Positions 34,915 to 48,400 of a stretch of DNA of 64,000 nucleotides are shown here, in pieces. Positions within the stretch are counted from its first letter, which is position 1. Every line of letters starts with the position of its first letter. Position numbers and translations under genes: made by a program. The stretch covers positions 434,001-498,000 of the forward strand of contig NHZP01000029.1 of NCBI GenBank assembly GCA_003313425.1, read 5' to 3'. The notes beneath the pieces are model-generated. The model worked only from the letters and a program-made list of their open reading frames with translations, did no database searches and was not told where the DNA came from. Source of the stretch: Pseudopyrenochaeta lycopersici. Taxonomy: Eukaryota > Ascomycota > Dothideomycetes > Pleosporales > Pseudopyrenochaetaceae.

Positions 34915-37900
34915 CTAATCCACACCTGCACCAGCATTTCTGATCTTCGCTCCATTGGTGCTCATCTCTCCACCGCTAGTCTCCCTCCTGCGTCTTACGA
35001 TGTGTAGCCGGGGTAGCGCTGGACTAGCCGGCCCTCCACTTCCATCTCTAGATTTGGGTGTGTCGTTCTCGCCACCAACATTGCTTTGCCTCCGTCGATT
35101 CACAGCTTCACTTAGGCGGCCTTGTCGGGCTTTAGGAAGGCGCGAAGAGGACTTGTTATTCGCTTCGATGCGTGCAAGGCTGGATGCTGCGTCTCGAGAT
35201 GGGGGTCGAGAGGTTTGTGTCCGTGAGGAAGTAGGAGTACTTGTGGATTGGAGAGCGGCGAAGGAAGTGGTGGCCCGAGTCAGAGGAGCTGGCTTTCGAC
35301 CACCCGACGAAGGCGGCGCTGCTGATGGGTCTTCTACTAGGTCCCACATGGCGGCTGTTGATTGCGATCGAGTGATGCGGTCTCGACCGCTGCCACCTAA
35401 TGTAGGTGTATTCGTCATGGGTGGGAGCATGAACGTACTCTTGAGACTTGTTGGTGTAGGTGGTGTCAGACCCATGCCGCTACTCACCAATGTGCTGCCG
35501 GAACTTGAACCTGAGCCGTCGCGTCGCCCAGCCGAAGAAGCAGGTCGTCGTAAATTTATGCCAATACCTGAAGCGCGAGACAGACTCCGCTTTCCATTCG
35601 AACCAGTGACGATGCCAGATATCTCAACTTGATCACAAGCACGAACAAGCTCTTCTGCCATCTGACGTACCAGAACGGCGGGGTCTTGCTCCATAAGCCA
35701 TGTAATGCGCTCATAGCAACCGAAAGCACGAATGAGCCAGCAGCCTTCATCCTTCGCATCGCATATTGTTCGCAAAATACGGAGAAGATTGAGACGAGTT
35801 ACTGCATCCTTATGCCCTAGCTTTTGTTCAGTCCTGTTGAAGATCTCAGGGACGGCGAGGGACGCAGCAATCGGTGGAGAAAGGCGGACAAGTTTCTGCA
35901 GCGGCTCGAGCATGTTCTCGAAGGTGGAATGCGACAGATCTGCAGAGGTGTACGCGGAGATGATCGCGGGTGTGAAATTCGCGTGCGAGGACAGGAGGTA
36001 TTGTTCGACACGGGCTGTCTCTTCCTGGAGCCTGCAGGCAATGTTAGCGTCAGAGAGCAAGGACTGCGGTCGTGGAAGAATACATACCATACGAAGATGG
36101 CGTCCAACGCCGTGACCGCCCAGTTGCGGTCGCCTAGCAGCGACACGTAAAATGCAAGGCCCTTCGCATCCCACAGCATCTTGCGCGCAACCTTACCTGA
36201 GTTGACCATCTCGAGCAACACCGGCAAGGCAAATTCCTTGAGTGGACCACCCTCGCGCACAACTTCCTTGAGGAGCGGAATGATGTCTGATAGGGCCGCC
36301 TCTTCCTGTCGGCTCTTGTTGTGTCGACACAAGTTGTACATTGTATTGAGGATTTGATTCGAGATCTCGCGGTGGAAGGGCGGTAAACGTGTGGGATCAG
36401 AGGCAGATCGATGTTGGTTGCGAGTTAATGCGTCCTTCTGACGAGTTGATTTGAGTAGTTCGATTAGGATGTCGATCGCGTTTGAGTTTTGTAACGCTTC
36501 GTGGGTTGAGGAGAGGGAGCTGAGGTTCTTGATAAACTTGAGCATAGTGATTTGATGCGGAGGAGACATCTTCCGAAGGTCTTTCAGAACACCTGCTCGT
36601 CATTAGCCATGCTCAGATTCTGAAGATAAAACCATATTGAGGCACTGTCAAGTGCGCACGACAACTTCAATCGGGCGGTAGGACCAGTCAGTAGAGGAAA
36701 AGCACTTACGTTTCAAGATCATTCGATCCGCCACAAGATCTTTCACATGGCTCTCTGCTTGAGAGAAGATCAGGAAGATATGCACGATTCTGCCAACAAT
36801 GAGCCTGGCAACCTCTCCATCTTCCTCAACCATCCTGTTGAGGACAAGTGATAGCGGATACAAGACGCTGCTTCTTGAGAATATGCGACAGAAGTCATTC
36901 TTTGGCGTCGGCCCTTGCAACTCGAACACACCATGAACACCATTGACACCAATGAGTACCAGATCTCGCTCAGCGTCAATGTCTTCTTCGAGAAATTCCA
37001 CGAGAACATTGATGCCTCCGCAACCGATGAACATTTGCAGCGTCAAGGTGCTCGTTTGATACATTTGCCGGACAAAGGCAGCGGCTTCCTTTCGAATCTC
37101 GCTTGGATATTTCTTGTAGGCGAAATGACATATGGTCGGGATACCGCCGAGAAAAGACAAGCTTTCCTGAGCTTCAGAATCCTCGAGGATGATTAGATTG
37201 ATGATCTTGAGCAACGGAAGCACAACCTCATTGTGGGGTATTGTCCCTAGGATCTCTAATATAGGTAGTAGACCGTGACTACGCAGTATTATTGATCGTT
37301 TGTCCGGCGACTCGTATAGTACTTGCAAAAGTTGATCTGCGACTTCAAGGAGTACATCATCCGACTGGCTCGTTTTCAGACATCCCACGAGACTTTCCGT
37401 CATTTTTGTTAACCGATCGTCCCGATCTCGAGCAACGTTGTTCTCCAGATTCAGATTGTCCAAGCCCTCTTCGAGGTTGGCGAAAGGATCCAAGTCATCT
37501 TCATCGGCGATGGTGAAGGAGCTCGCCATCTTTGACGTAATTACAGCGAGACTGCTATGCTCACTACCGCTGTCACTTTCTGCTCGACTTGGATTAGTGT
37601 TTGGGTGGCCTTGAATGTCACCAAAGACGTCAGAGAAGTCCTCTCCCTCATCCTCGGCATACTTTTGAATTTCGATTTCCGACTGTGTCCGCTGAAGCTT
37701 GCGCGTAGATGTCGAGCTGCCGGATCGCTGCCGCACATTGCCGTTTGTTTTTGCATTTCGCACTGAGTTGGGCGCCCCTTTCAGGTCACTGGGATGGAAG
37801 AGACGTGGCGAAAAGGACTCGGCCGGTGAGCTCGAGTTTGCTACGACTATCTGTTGGGGCAGCATGACTGGCGGTTGAGCGTACTGCATAGCAGCCAGCT

Positions 37901-39751
37901 TCCTCTCAAAAGCACTTTCATCTGCTGGAGTCAGGTCCGAGTAGTCCTCGACAGAGTTTTCTCGGAACGACTGGCTCGGCCGTGCTAGAACAGCTACCTT
38001 GGTCTTTGGTAGCTGTGAGGCCTTAGGAAACCCACGCAAAAATGCAGTCTTCGGCTGACCATCGTGCCTGTCATCGTTTTCTGTGGCAGTAGACGTCGAT
38101 CTTGAAGTTGGCGTAGCTGTTCTTGCCTTAGCATCATTGGCCTTGGCGCTATCAGTATTTCTGGACCCAGGGGCTTGCGGGAAACCCCGAAACTGCTGCA
38201 GATTGAACGGGCTTTTCACAGTAGCCTCGCCGTCTCCAAACTCAGATATCTCAGTGACTGCCTCGAAACTGGCAAATGCTTTAAGCCTATCGCCCGAGAA
38301 CATGCCACCAAAGTTGTCTTGAGGTTTGAGGTGTGGCATTTGAAGGGCGCGCGGCGAAATGCTTTCGGCGAAATCGTCATCCCAATTATCGTCGTGGTCT
38401 AGTTCCGGTGAACGGAATGATTCAGCGGTGGGTCTGTGCTTTGGAATATTAAGATTAACATTCACCGGGCCCTTCCGAGAAGCTGCCGTGGCGCCATTTG
38501 CTGGGGTCGAAGCTGGTTTCTGCACACTCGGTGCGAGACGAGTGCTTCGCCGCAGTGAATTAGGAGACTTGAGGGCTTCGTTCCATTCTTGCACAGACTT
38601 GACAGCCTCTTGGTATTCGGTGGGTTTGGTGGGTACTGCGGGTACCGTTCGCTTGGCGCTAAGGATCCATGGGTGCTTGAGCAGTCTTTTCGCGGAAATA
38701 CGGAGAGTGGGGTTCTTTTGAAAGCATTCCATCAGGAATTCTCGGAGGAGCTAGGACATTTTAGCAAAAGGCCAATACTGATTGAGGGGTACTACTAACT
38801 GGAGAAGCACTGCCAGGTATGGGTGGATGCTCGTCATTGACAATCCTAAACAATGCCTGCATAGGCTGCAACTTGTGGTATGGTGGCTTTCCCTCAATCA
38901 GCTCAATGACAGTACAGCCCAGACTCCATATATCCGACGATGTAGTAGCACCAGAGAGCTCAATGACCTCTGGAGCCATCCAATACGGCGTTCCAACCAC
39001 ACTCGACTGGTCCAGGCCGGACTGCTTCGTAGCAACGCCAAAGTCTGCCAGTTTGACCAGGCCCTCCTTGGTAGTCAGGATATTGGCACCCTTGATGTCC
39101 CTGTGTATGACACCCTGCTCGTGGAGGTAGAGGAGACCGTGGAGGACCTGGGACATGTACAAAGCAACGAGGTTTTCCGGGAACTTGCCGAAGTTCTTGC
39201 AGATGCTGTGCAACGACCCGTTCTCGCAATACCTGAACATGTTAGTCCCTTGCGCTCTGGAACAGCGTGGTTTGGCGGGCATCATAACATGGAAAATCAC
39301 AAGTGACTTACTCGAGAATAATATACAGGCTCTCGGAGCTCCTAACAAAGCCATTGTACTTGACAATGTTGGGGTGGTTTAGGTTCTTGAGCAGGTCAAT
39401 CTCCATCTCCATGTTCTTCAGGTCTGCGGCGCCCAGATTCTCCAGGCGGACCTGCTTGATGGCTACTGCCTCGCCCGTGCCCCAGTTCAGCGCCCTGTAC
39501 ACACTGCCAAAAGCGCCCTTGCCCAAGCAGTCGCCCAGCTGGTAGTCCTTGAGGCCAGCTACATCTTGTGCTGCCCGCTGCGCAGCTCCTTCTCTGCTCG
39601 GCCGCTGTTCGCGCTCGCGGGGCTGGCCATTGTGGCTTGACGAAGACGAGACCTTCTTCGCGTGGCCGGGTGTGTTGGAGCTGGAGTTGGATGCTTGCGA
39701 GGAGCGCGAGTTCGAGGCCGAGTGCGACGCTTTTGGTGGATGTGAGACCAT
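34915..39751 (-). CDS. sepH: septation initiation network kinase SepH (Cdc7/Cdc15-type)
   Basis: Five exons on the minus strand (39751-39312, 39232-38800, 38750-36710, 36592-36088, 36031-34915) give 1,511 residues, in keeping with fungal SepH. After a Ser-rich N-terminus comes a Ser/Thr kinase domain: glycine loop GKGAFGSVY (about 77-85), K99 in [12 protein letters not shown] (190-197), DFG (210-212), [10 protein letters not shown] long variable linker and then an armadillo-like helical region ([38 protein letters not shown]) follow, with a Ser/Pro/Arg-rich end. In the septation initiation network this kinase acts at spindle poles to trigger cytokinesis. The introns at 38751-38799 (donor GTTAGT) and 36593-36709 (117 nt) are inferred from the family pattern. 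Confidence 0.92.
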
Positions 39752-40813
39752 TTTTGCTTTTGTCCTCTGGCCCGAGGCCGGCTGCTGTCAGCGCCTGTCT
39801 CTTATGTTCCTAGCGCGCTCCTCCAGACGAGCGTTGGGGTGGACGGTGGGTTGGGCGATCGGGGCGGTGAGCGGCCCAGTTCGGTGCGCATATCCTCAGG
39901 CCGTGATAGTTGGGCCAAATCACCGTCAATGGTGTTTGTATTGTTGTTTGCACATGCGCGACTCGTTTAGGCGGCGGTGGCGGGGTTCGTCTTGCGCCCT
40001 GGCCGTGGTATAGCAAATATATCGTAGGGATCCCGGCCGCGAAACGGGCCTCCAAATTGCCCAACGAATCCCACCAACCGGTACCGCGTCGCTGAGACAG
40101 TCGCAGGTTCAATCCTCGTCGCGCTCGATTGCGGAGTGCCTTCACACATGCGGGGTACGGCTGCGATGTGTGCTTTTGGCCGGGGCTTGGGCGAGCGGGT
40201 GGTGAACTGGTGTTACTCGAGAGATGCGCAGGAGCTTCCGACGTTCAGCGACCGTTGCACGCCTTGCTTGGCTCTCTCCCCACGAGCATCCATCGTCTTC
40301 CATGCTCACGCCCCAGGATCATCGATGCGGTCGATTGGTAAAGCTTCGAGCTCAGAATTCTACAGCGACGCGTTCCGGACGGCACCGCGTTATTATGCCC
40401 AGCCGTTTTGCGGTCACGACTCAGTCCTGCGCGAGAGCACGTGGACTAGCCCATCCACCGCCTGCACGTCAATACCAAAGTTTGGGGCAGCATCCATTCA
40501 CGCATGGGAACTGTCAGCCTGCATGCAAGACCTGTCACATTCAAATGCCATTCGGAACACGCCCTGGATCGCACTGATGCGGGGAATGTGGGGAAAGGCA
40601 CGCGATATTATCCATTGGCATGGTCGGGCCAACCGACCAAGCGTGTCAAAACGCTTGGTGTTCGGAATGCCTGGACTGTAACAACGAGCAGGAACGTGTT
40701 CTCCATCATGTCTTCATGCTCTTCATCATGTCTACATCTATGTGTTCGCCAAAACCCCGCACTGCAACTAGGTGACGGCAAAGAGATAAAGTACCTCGTA
40801 CTAATCCAAGATT
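39752..40813. other. GC-rich intergenic region upstream of sepH
   Basis: Contains the sepH promoter. A 181-codon plus frame (40136-40681) overlaps equally long frames in the other phases, as expected in GC-rich non-coding DNA, and has no domain. A tRNA-like GGTTCAATCC at about 40106 does not fold into a full tRNA. Confidence 0.4.
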
Positions 40814-41812
40814 TTATCGGCCCGCAACCACATTCAGTACACCTCCGTCAACCGCAATGATCTCGCCATTCACGTACGAGTTCTTCGTCAAGAAGAGGAC
40901 AGCCTGTGCCATCTCCTCGTCGCTTCCCGCCCGCTGCATAGGGACGTGTCCCTTCTCTTGGATCTTCTCGTCTGGCACGTGGCTTTTTTGCTTCTCATCG
41001 CTCTCTTTCGCTGTCATCTCTGACGGGAAATATCCTGGCGCTATCGAATTGACCCGAATACGGAGCTTCTGAAACTCTCCCGACATCAACTTTGTCAAGT
41101 GAACTGTCCCTCCCTTGGCCGCATTATAGCTGAAGTGCCCTTGCGATTCCCTCATGATGCCGGACATTGAACTGATGACAATCACAGACGCGGAGAGATG
41201 GCCATGTGACTCAGTGCCCGCCTGCAGAAGCGGGAGAAGGGCAATAGTGGTGAAGTACACAGCCGTGACATCGGTGTTGTATGTCTCTGCCCAGCCTTCG
41301 AATGTCTCGTTGTCCCAAAGCTTCTTCTTCAGATCGGTAGCTTTTTCAGCGTCAGGCACAGCTTTTTCACCCGAGATTCCAGCTGAAGCGACAAGGAGAT
41401 TGATGTATTTTTCTTTTGATGAGAGCTCTTGGTACATACGCTCCAGGTCGTCCTTCTTAGTGACATCACATGGTCCGAGACTGAACATTGGTTAGTGATA
41501 TGATTCATCAGCAACGTTTTATGCGTCGGGGACGCACGGGATAATCTGTCCACCCTGGGAGGGGTTGTGTGTCTTTGCAGCTTTCTCGAGAACCTCTTTA
41601 CGTCGTCCTGTGATGTATACTTTTGCTCCATTCGCCGCGAGTGCTTGTGTCGCCATCAAACCGATACCAGAACCGCCGCCTAGAGTCCGAGGCACCTATG
41701 TTAGTGTATGTATTGTACACACATTGCTCACTCTATACGTACCGGTTACTACACAAACATAGTCTTTTACTGAGAAAAGTCGCTCCACACGAAGGTCATT
41801 AGTGTTGGCCAT
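40814..41812 (-). CDS. short-chain dehydrogenase/reductase (SDR)
   Basis: Three exons on the minus strand (41812-41743, 41679-41538, 41480-40814) give 292 residues. The Rossmann motif TGGGSGIG (23-30) is split by the first intron in the codon for the second glycine. The NAG-like ASAG motif, the catalytic Ser of VISSMSG (about 174-175), and Y189/K193 of YNAAK follow, then IAPGYFPSEMT. This is a classical NAD(P)-dependent SDR of the 3-oxoacyl-reductase/gluconate-dehydrogenase style; the substrate is unknown. The R of GRRKE after the second strand suggests NADP preference, which is inference. It lies upstream of the divergent BCS1-like gene, but no functional link is evident. Confidence 0.92.
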
Positions 41813-42372
41813 TGTTGTTGAAAAACGCGGAATTTTGAGCTGTATTTCTGTGGGTCTCTGAGAATGTTAATTGCTCGATAAAATGTCTGAAAATGCGAGT
41901 TCATTCATATAGACACCACAAAAATCACGATGGCGTAGGAGATAATTGTTTTGGCCTATGACGTACCGCTTTGACTGGGCCGCTTAGCCTAAATAGTTCT
42001 GGTCGCTCTGCCTGTATATGGTCAAGCGTACCTTCCTCATCTGGCTGGGTCCCAGGCTTCTCAGCCTCCACGCTCAGTCCTACTAGTCTCCATCTTCCTA
42101 CATCAGACGGTTGCAGCGTCCCCAGTTTTGGTGTTTAGAGTAGGCGAGTTAATTCAACTAGCGCTTTTCTTTTTATCCCTTTTTGATCGCCTATCTCCCC
42201 TAACCCGTCCAGGTCACCAGGCTGCCTGTGTGGCCGCCTGCTGACCGGCGCGGCTGCCTACCGACACCTTGCCAGATTCGTGGAAACGCGCGAACACTGG
42301 GATCTATAGTTGACGCAGCAACACGTTTAGAGGCCAACCCAACCCATCTGAATTGAACTCTGGAATTCCTCA
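41813..42372. other. intergenic region between divergent SDR and BCS1-like genes
   Basis: Probably a two-way promoter. The right half is CT- and GC-rich (cctgcctgtgtggccgcc). No coding frame or RNA gene seen. Confidence 0.4.
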
Positions 42373-44477
42373 ATGGGCCTATTTCGAGAAATCCGTGAAC
42401 TCCAAATCATCAACCAGAGTCAAGGAAACATGGGAGAACTTCCAGCGCCATCGACAGATCTGACAGTCCCGCAAGCCCCTGTAGGGAATGAGAGACAGCT
42501 ATGGCCGGAGCCTCTAGACACTCCCGGATACATCCCACGTCATATGAAACGATCAGCAACAGCTTCCTTTCCCATCCTTGAAGTCGTCCAGCGGCTACTG
42601 TATCGACTACGTTCCAGTGCCAATGGAGGTGATCTGGAGAAGCTCCTGGCACTTATTGGTTTATATCAGGCTGTCAGGCCGGTATACAACCACTTAAAGG
42701 AGTTTTGTATATGGGCATTCACCGTCCGGATCACCATCCCGGAGAATGATCCGGTTGCTAAGGAAGTCCTCGCGTGGATGGGTTCGGAGGTCATTCTGAA
42801 AAGTCGTACGAGGAACGCAATGCTGGTGACTGGAGGGCTTCAAGATCCCAATGATGATTTTCATCGTCGCATGATGTTGGCTCGAGGTCCTGCCATGGGT
42901 AGTGATCGAGCGAACGACGAAGTGTTATGCCTCCCGCCGATTGGGACACGGCTATTTTGGTATGTCATGGACCTTCATATTCGCTCAAGAAGCAATTTGA
43001 ATCCCATAAATCTCAACTGACGGGGATATAGGGTCGGTTTTCGTCCATTTATTTTCTCTCGTCGAGGTGGTCAGAGCTATCGGAATAACAGTGTCATGTC
43101 CGGCAATCTTGTTGACGACCGTGGTCAGCTGCAGAATTCCTTAACATTAATGACGCTAGGATGGAGTTTAAAGCCACTACAGGCCTTCACCGATCTTTGT
43201 CATCAGTTCAAGCTCGATAATCTCACAGGTACCACCACCGTGTATTTTGCTGGCGGCGCGCATGGGGACCCTTACGGAGATGGATGGTAAATGTTCCATG
43301 TACAAATACATGTACAATAACTGACCTTTTCACCACAGGCAATCGGTATCCAAGGCTATTCGCAAGCTTGATACAATTGATATGGACGAGAGCATTAAAT
43401 CCGATATCATTCGAGACGCAGAATATTACTATAGCGAGCAATCGTAAGTCTACCTTCAGAGAGTAGTCCAATTGTCAATCACACGCACAAGAAGTTCGAA
43501 TGCGTTTCAGCTGCTATACTGACAGTCTGACTTTCGCTAGGCGACAATTCTTCGCAGATTGCGGTATTCCATATCGTAGAGGCTATCTCTTCTATGGGCC
43601 ACCTGGAACTGGCAAAAGCTCATTCAGTGCTGCGTTGGCTGGCCACCTAGGTTGCGATATTTATCATATCAATCTGGCTTCTGGCGATATCACTGATGGC
43701 AGATTGCACCGCCTCTTCTTGGGTCTGCCTAGAAAGTGCATTGTCGTCATTGTAAGTAACTGTATATCAATTATTCGGGATCCAAATACCATTGAAAACC
43801 TTCAAGCTCGCGCAACATCGCTAATCGCATTGCTAAAATAGGAAGATATTGACTCTGCCGGTATCGGTCGTGAGCAAGCGCCATCCACATTGCCACCACC
43901 CCCAGATTCATCCTGGCAACCTGAACTGCAGTCCGTAGCAGGAAAATTACATAGAACCAGGACGAAGGAGGAACGCCCACGTAATATGATTACGCTCAGT
44001 GGTTTGCTTAACGCTATCGATGGGAACGCTTCCCAAGAAGGACGACTACTCATCATGACTTCGAACAATCCTGATGCCTTGGACACCGCTCTCACCCGTC
44101 CTGGGCGTATTGATAAGAAGGTATATTTTGGAAACATGAATAAATCCGCAGGGAAGAGTATCTTCAAGCGCTTGATTGGTCGGTCAGCCCTTGCTCATGA
44201 CGCCGAGTTCACAATGGCGCAAATTGAGCAATATGCCGCTGAGTTTGCGGACAAGGTCCCATCAAATACCTTTACCCCAGCTCAAGTGCAGAACTTTCTG
44301 CAAGGTTGCCGCGGGGACCCACACAAGGCTTTGGGGGAGATCAGCGCCTGGGTGGAAGAGAATTCCGTTGGTGCTGAGATAGCGAGTGCTTCCCGCGCCA
44401 GCGATACATCGGCAAGTATTGTGGAGCGTAGTGACAGTGATCTGGCCTCCCCAAATGTTGCAGAGAGCATGGAATGA
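42373..44477 (+). CDS. BCS1-like AAA ATPase
   Basis: Five exons (42373-42959, 43032-43286, 43339-43443, 43541-43751, 43842-44477) give 597 residues. The N-terminal part matches the BCS1_N region (LGWSLKPLQAFTDLCHQ, DAEYYYSEQ). The AAA module follows: Walker A GPPGTGKSS (335-343), Walker B CIVVIEDID split by the fourth intron before E387, sensor segment LLIMTSNNPDALDTALTRPGRID with the arginine finger. Yeast Bcs1 inserts the Rieske protein into complex III, but filamentous fungi have many divergent BCS1-like paralogues of unknown role. The N-terminal 100 residues are polar with no clear mitochondrial helix, so this is probably one of these paralogues, not the essential Bcs1. Confidence 0.9.
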
Positions 44478-45475
44478 GACTCAACTAAGCACCGGGCGTT
44501 ATTATGGAGTTCATGAGATGGTTCCGATTCCGGGCTAGAATCAGAGTTTTGTTCAGGATAACACCGTAATATATGTGTACAAGAGACAGACGAATGAGAA
44601 TCAAAGGTATCAACGGAGCCTTGTTTATGATGGAGGCGAGACAGGCTTTCAGCCATACACAATTAGTGAAAGGAAGGGCCAAGACACGGCAGAAGTACAC
44701 AAGTCAAAACAGCGACCAACGATTTTTTCGTTCATATTCAGACCATGAGAACTACTCTCGCATATTCATGTATACTCACGCGACAATATATTTACAATCC
44801 TAATAGCCATGCTTTTCTTCGTTGCCCATACATCCTCACCACTTCTCAATAATCACATCTCTTGGCTTTGGTCGCTCTCCGAAGAAGTCTCGAACTCCGC
44901 CTTCAAAGCTCTCCTCGCTAATCTCAGTCTGCGACTTGACAACATTGGAGTCTTAAAATTGCAACCCATGAGGTTAGATTTGACAAGCATGCTATTCAAT
45001 TCAAACGTTACATAACTTGTGGTTGAATTTGATGGTTGCTGTACGTTTGTGCGACTGCACAAAGTAGATGTATAGACATGTGGATAACTACAGCATTTGG
45101 GAGAGCAACATTCCTTGAGCACGAAGTAATATTGCCCAACGTTTGGCAAATATATGTTCGGTCCTAATGATAGCCTTTATTATGGAGACCTTCTACATGC
45201 CAGCCCAGAGTCTGGCTCGCGTTGAAAAGAAATATTGAACGAGGGTAAGCGGCGTTGTATAACTGTCCAAGCCAACGGGGTCTGATTTGCGAATTTAAAT
45301 CTCATCCAAGTAACAGTAGTGTTTATACCCAACTTGTGAGTAAAGACCATCGACTCTACGAAACAGTCCAACAGAATAACCGCAAGCTACGCTCGCAAAT
45401 AAGGAAATTTCCTTAAATTAAGCCAATAGATTGAAAGAGAAAGTTGACGCAGGCTAACACCTTGAAAACCATATG
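44478..45475. other. convergent 3' intergenic region
   Basis: About 1 kb between two gene ends. Frames of 60-98 codons carry no domain. AT-rich, with no repeat or RNA gene recognised. Confidence 0.4.
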
Positions 45476-48400
45476 TCAAGGAGCTTCAGCAAGGCTCTCG
45501 GCATCTACTTTCTTCTTTCGCATGCCAAGTCGCCGAAATGTTCCATTCTGGTGTGGCGTATGAATATCATCTTGACTTGTTCCGATAAGGGTGTGCGATG
45601 AAGCAGTGGACGGAAATGAAAGTCCATGATTCGCAGTCCGGTGGGGTTTCTTAGATGTTATAATCTCATCGAGGCCAAGTGCTCCGTCATCATCCTTCAT
45701 GTATTCGAGACGGGTCCTATATAATGTCTCAGTCCACCGTGTCCGATAGGAGCCAGATTCCTCGTTCGGGGCAAGAGGCGGCAGATATGCAATCGACTTT
45801 ATGCCAATATGTGCCAAATAGTTGTGGCGCAGTTCTCGGTAGACGGTAGTGAAATACTCCATATTGAGCGCGAACAATATCAGTGGGATTGAAACGCAGA
45901 GCGAAATGCCAACTGCGATGTTGCATTAGTGACAAGGCTTTTTTGTACATGGAAGGAATCTTACAAAGCAAACCTGTCACTGTGCCGAGCGGCCAGTTGG
46001 TTTCGCTGCTGTTAGGGTCTTTCGGAAACGCAGCTATACTGATAGTAAAGAATGATGACATAAAAGATAGTGGAAGGAAGACGATCGTGACTACTGTAAA
46101 GACAAGGACCGTCTACACGCTGTGAGTTTCTGATGTTGACACTTGAAAAGAGAGAGGAGAGCATACATTGCCTTGCTTGCTAGCTGCTACAGTAGTCTCG
46201 CGGGCTTCTCTTGCCTCCCAAGCGTTTGCAGCCTTCTGTTTAAGATCCATCAGGGTATTAAGCTATTATATGTCAGAATGATATATAAAACTGCATGGGT
46301 TCAAATCACCTTGTCTTGAATTGTCCGTGTCTGCCTGTCTAGTTTAGTAAAATCATCAATATCCGATTTGACAATATTCTCAGCAGCTGAATTCTGTAGA
46401 AGCACAGACCCTTTTGGCTCCTGCTGGCTCATTTGCTCGAGAATCGTTCGTTGAATATTCAACACTGAGAGTATGATATTGATTTCATCTCGAATGTCCT
46501 TGACCTCGACCAGTAGTTTGATCTCCTCCCGTATGTCAAGCAGTTCGACGAGCAATGCGTTCTTCTTAACGTTGTGATATTTATTCGCGGGATTTAGCTC
46601 TAGAAGACGAGTAGACCCACGTTGAAACTCTCGGAAAAGTTGACTTTCTTTATCATCCTGAAGAAGGTTAGCGTTCACAGCAACGAGATACGCATCCTCA
46701 CTCACAATTGATCCAATCGAGTCCTCGAACATCTGGAAGAAATGAAGCATATCAACGTCTTGCAGTCTATCAAATACGCTACAACAAGTTTCCAGAATGC
46801 GAGAGATAAGATCTTCAGGTTTACGGATTGGATCTCGTTTCCGCCGGTTGGAATCGAGAACTAGTAATCTGAGGTCATCTAGAGTCTGATTAAAAAGATG
46901 GCCTGTTCCAGTGCGGCTAGGAAAACATGATATGACAAAGCAGTCCCGGTGTTCGTCACCTGATTTTCTTCGGGCGCCCTGGTGGCTTTTATCATCTTGG
47001 CTAGTCGAGACTTTAGTGGCATCAGCAATATCGCGTGTTGGAGGTTTCTGGCAAGTTGTCCAAAGCCAAAGCTGGTCGACCATAAGGATATTATGTCTGT
47101 CTTCCGATTTGACGTTCTGCGCCCAGCGCGATACCACTTGATCAATGTCACGTTCTTTCGTGTCTTCGAGCATATGGTAGTAGTATTGATCCAATGTGCT
47201 ACCTCGTCAGTTGGTATCAATCAGATACTTTTTCCAGACTTACCGACGAACGTGAAGAGCAGGCGGACTATGTAGATAAGATTTTATGAGGGCCTTCTCT
47301 TCCTCTTCCAAATCGTCAGGGCTGCCAGCATCAGGATCGTCCGAAAAATCGGAATCGGAATCATCCTCAAGGTATTGGTATGTCTCGAGGTCTGCAATAC
47401 CAGGAACCTGAAGCAAACTGAGTCCTTCCCCCTGAAAATCCCGCGACTTCCTTGCTGTCACTACTTTGATGATATCTTGAGGTATGTCTGCGTTAGCAGA
47501 CTTCTGGCGTTCGTTTTCTTCGTTCACAGCCTGGATGTACTCTGTTCGCTTTGCCTGACGAAAGTTGGCTTCGTAACTAAGATAAGGAATCTAAGAATAT
47601 CAGAGATAATCGTATTGCTTTATTCTTTGTATCAACGTACAAACACAGAGAGATATTCGCTTCTGCCGACGTGAGGAGTGATAGCGCGCTGAATCTTTTA
47701 GTGAATAATGACATGCGGGTAGGAACTACAAACATTTCGCAGAGAATCTGTAACAGACCGTCTTGTATCCTGCCAGATCGTTGAGTGGAGGCCCAATTTT
47801 GCAAACAAGTCCTGTTTGCCGTTAGTGCGGGCATGGAAGTTGACAAAATTTGGATTACTTCAACCCAGATCATCTAGCTTTTGTTAGTTGTAATGTAAAT
47901 GAGAAATCATCCATATTCCATACATTATTTTCGGGGACATGTATCCATACACAAACGGGCGCTTTGGTTTTCACCTCTTTTGGTCGGACTTGCTGTAGTA
48001 TGTTGCCCAAAGTGGCCGCTCCGTATATAAGGGATTCGATTGAAATGTTGACGCTCCAATGCTTGTCACTGGCTTTGGAAGCATATATTTCTGTTACTGA
48101 GATTTGGAAGTTCTTGCAGGCTAATTGTCCCTCCTTGGATTCTGGTAGACTACCGGTTCCAATTCGTTTCGCGCGTAAGCTCTGGTCTGGCCCACTGACA
48201 AGCCGGCTTTTAAGCATCTTTGCGATGTGCATACGAGATTTGTGCTTTTCTGCAAGATCCCTAGGTGTCCTTTTCCGCGAGTTCTCAAGACTAATGTCTG
48301 CGCCGTGGTAAAGGAGAGCGCGAATGATGGTCTCATTACCACTCCTGACAGCATGATGAAGTGGTGTATTTGATTTTTTGTCGCGAACATTTGGCTCAAT

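Noticed and set aside
40080..40130. tRNA-like T-loop GGTTCAATCC
   Set aside because: The T-stem does not pair well and no matching acceptor stem or anticodon arm could be found on either strand.
40136..40681. 181-codon plus-strand ORF upstream of sepH
   Set aside because: Other phases of the same GC-rich DNA are equally open and no domain or bias is visible.
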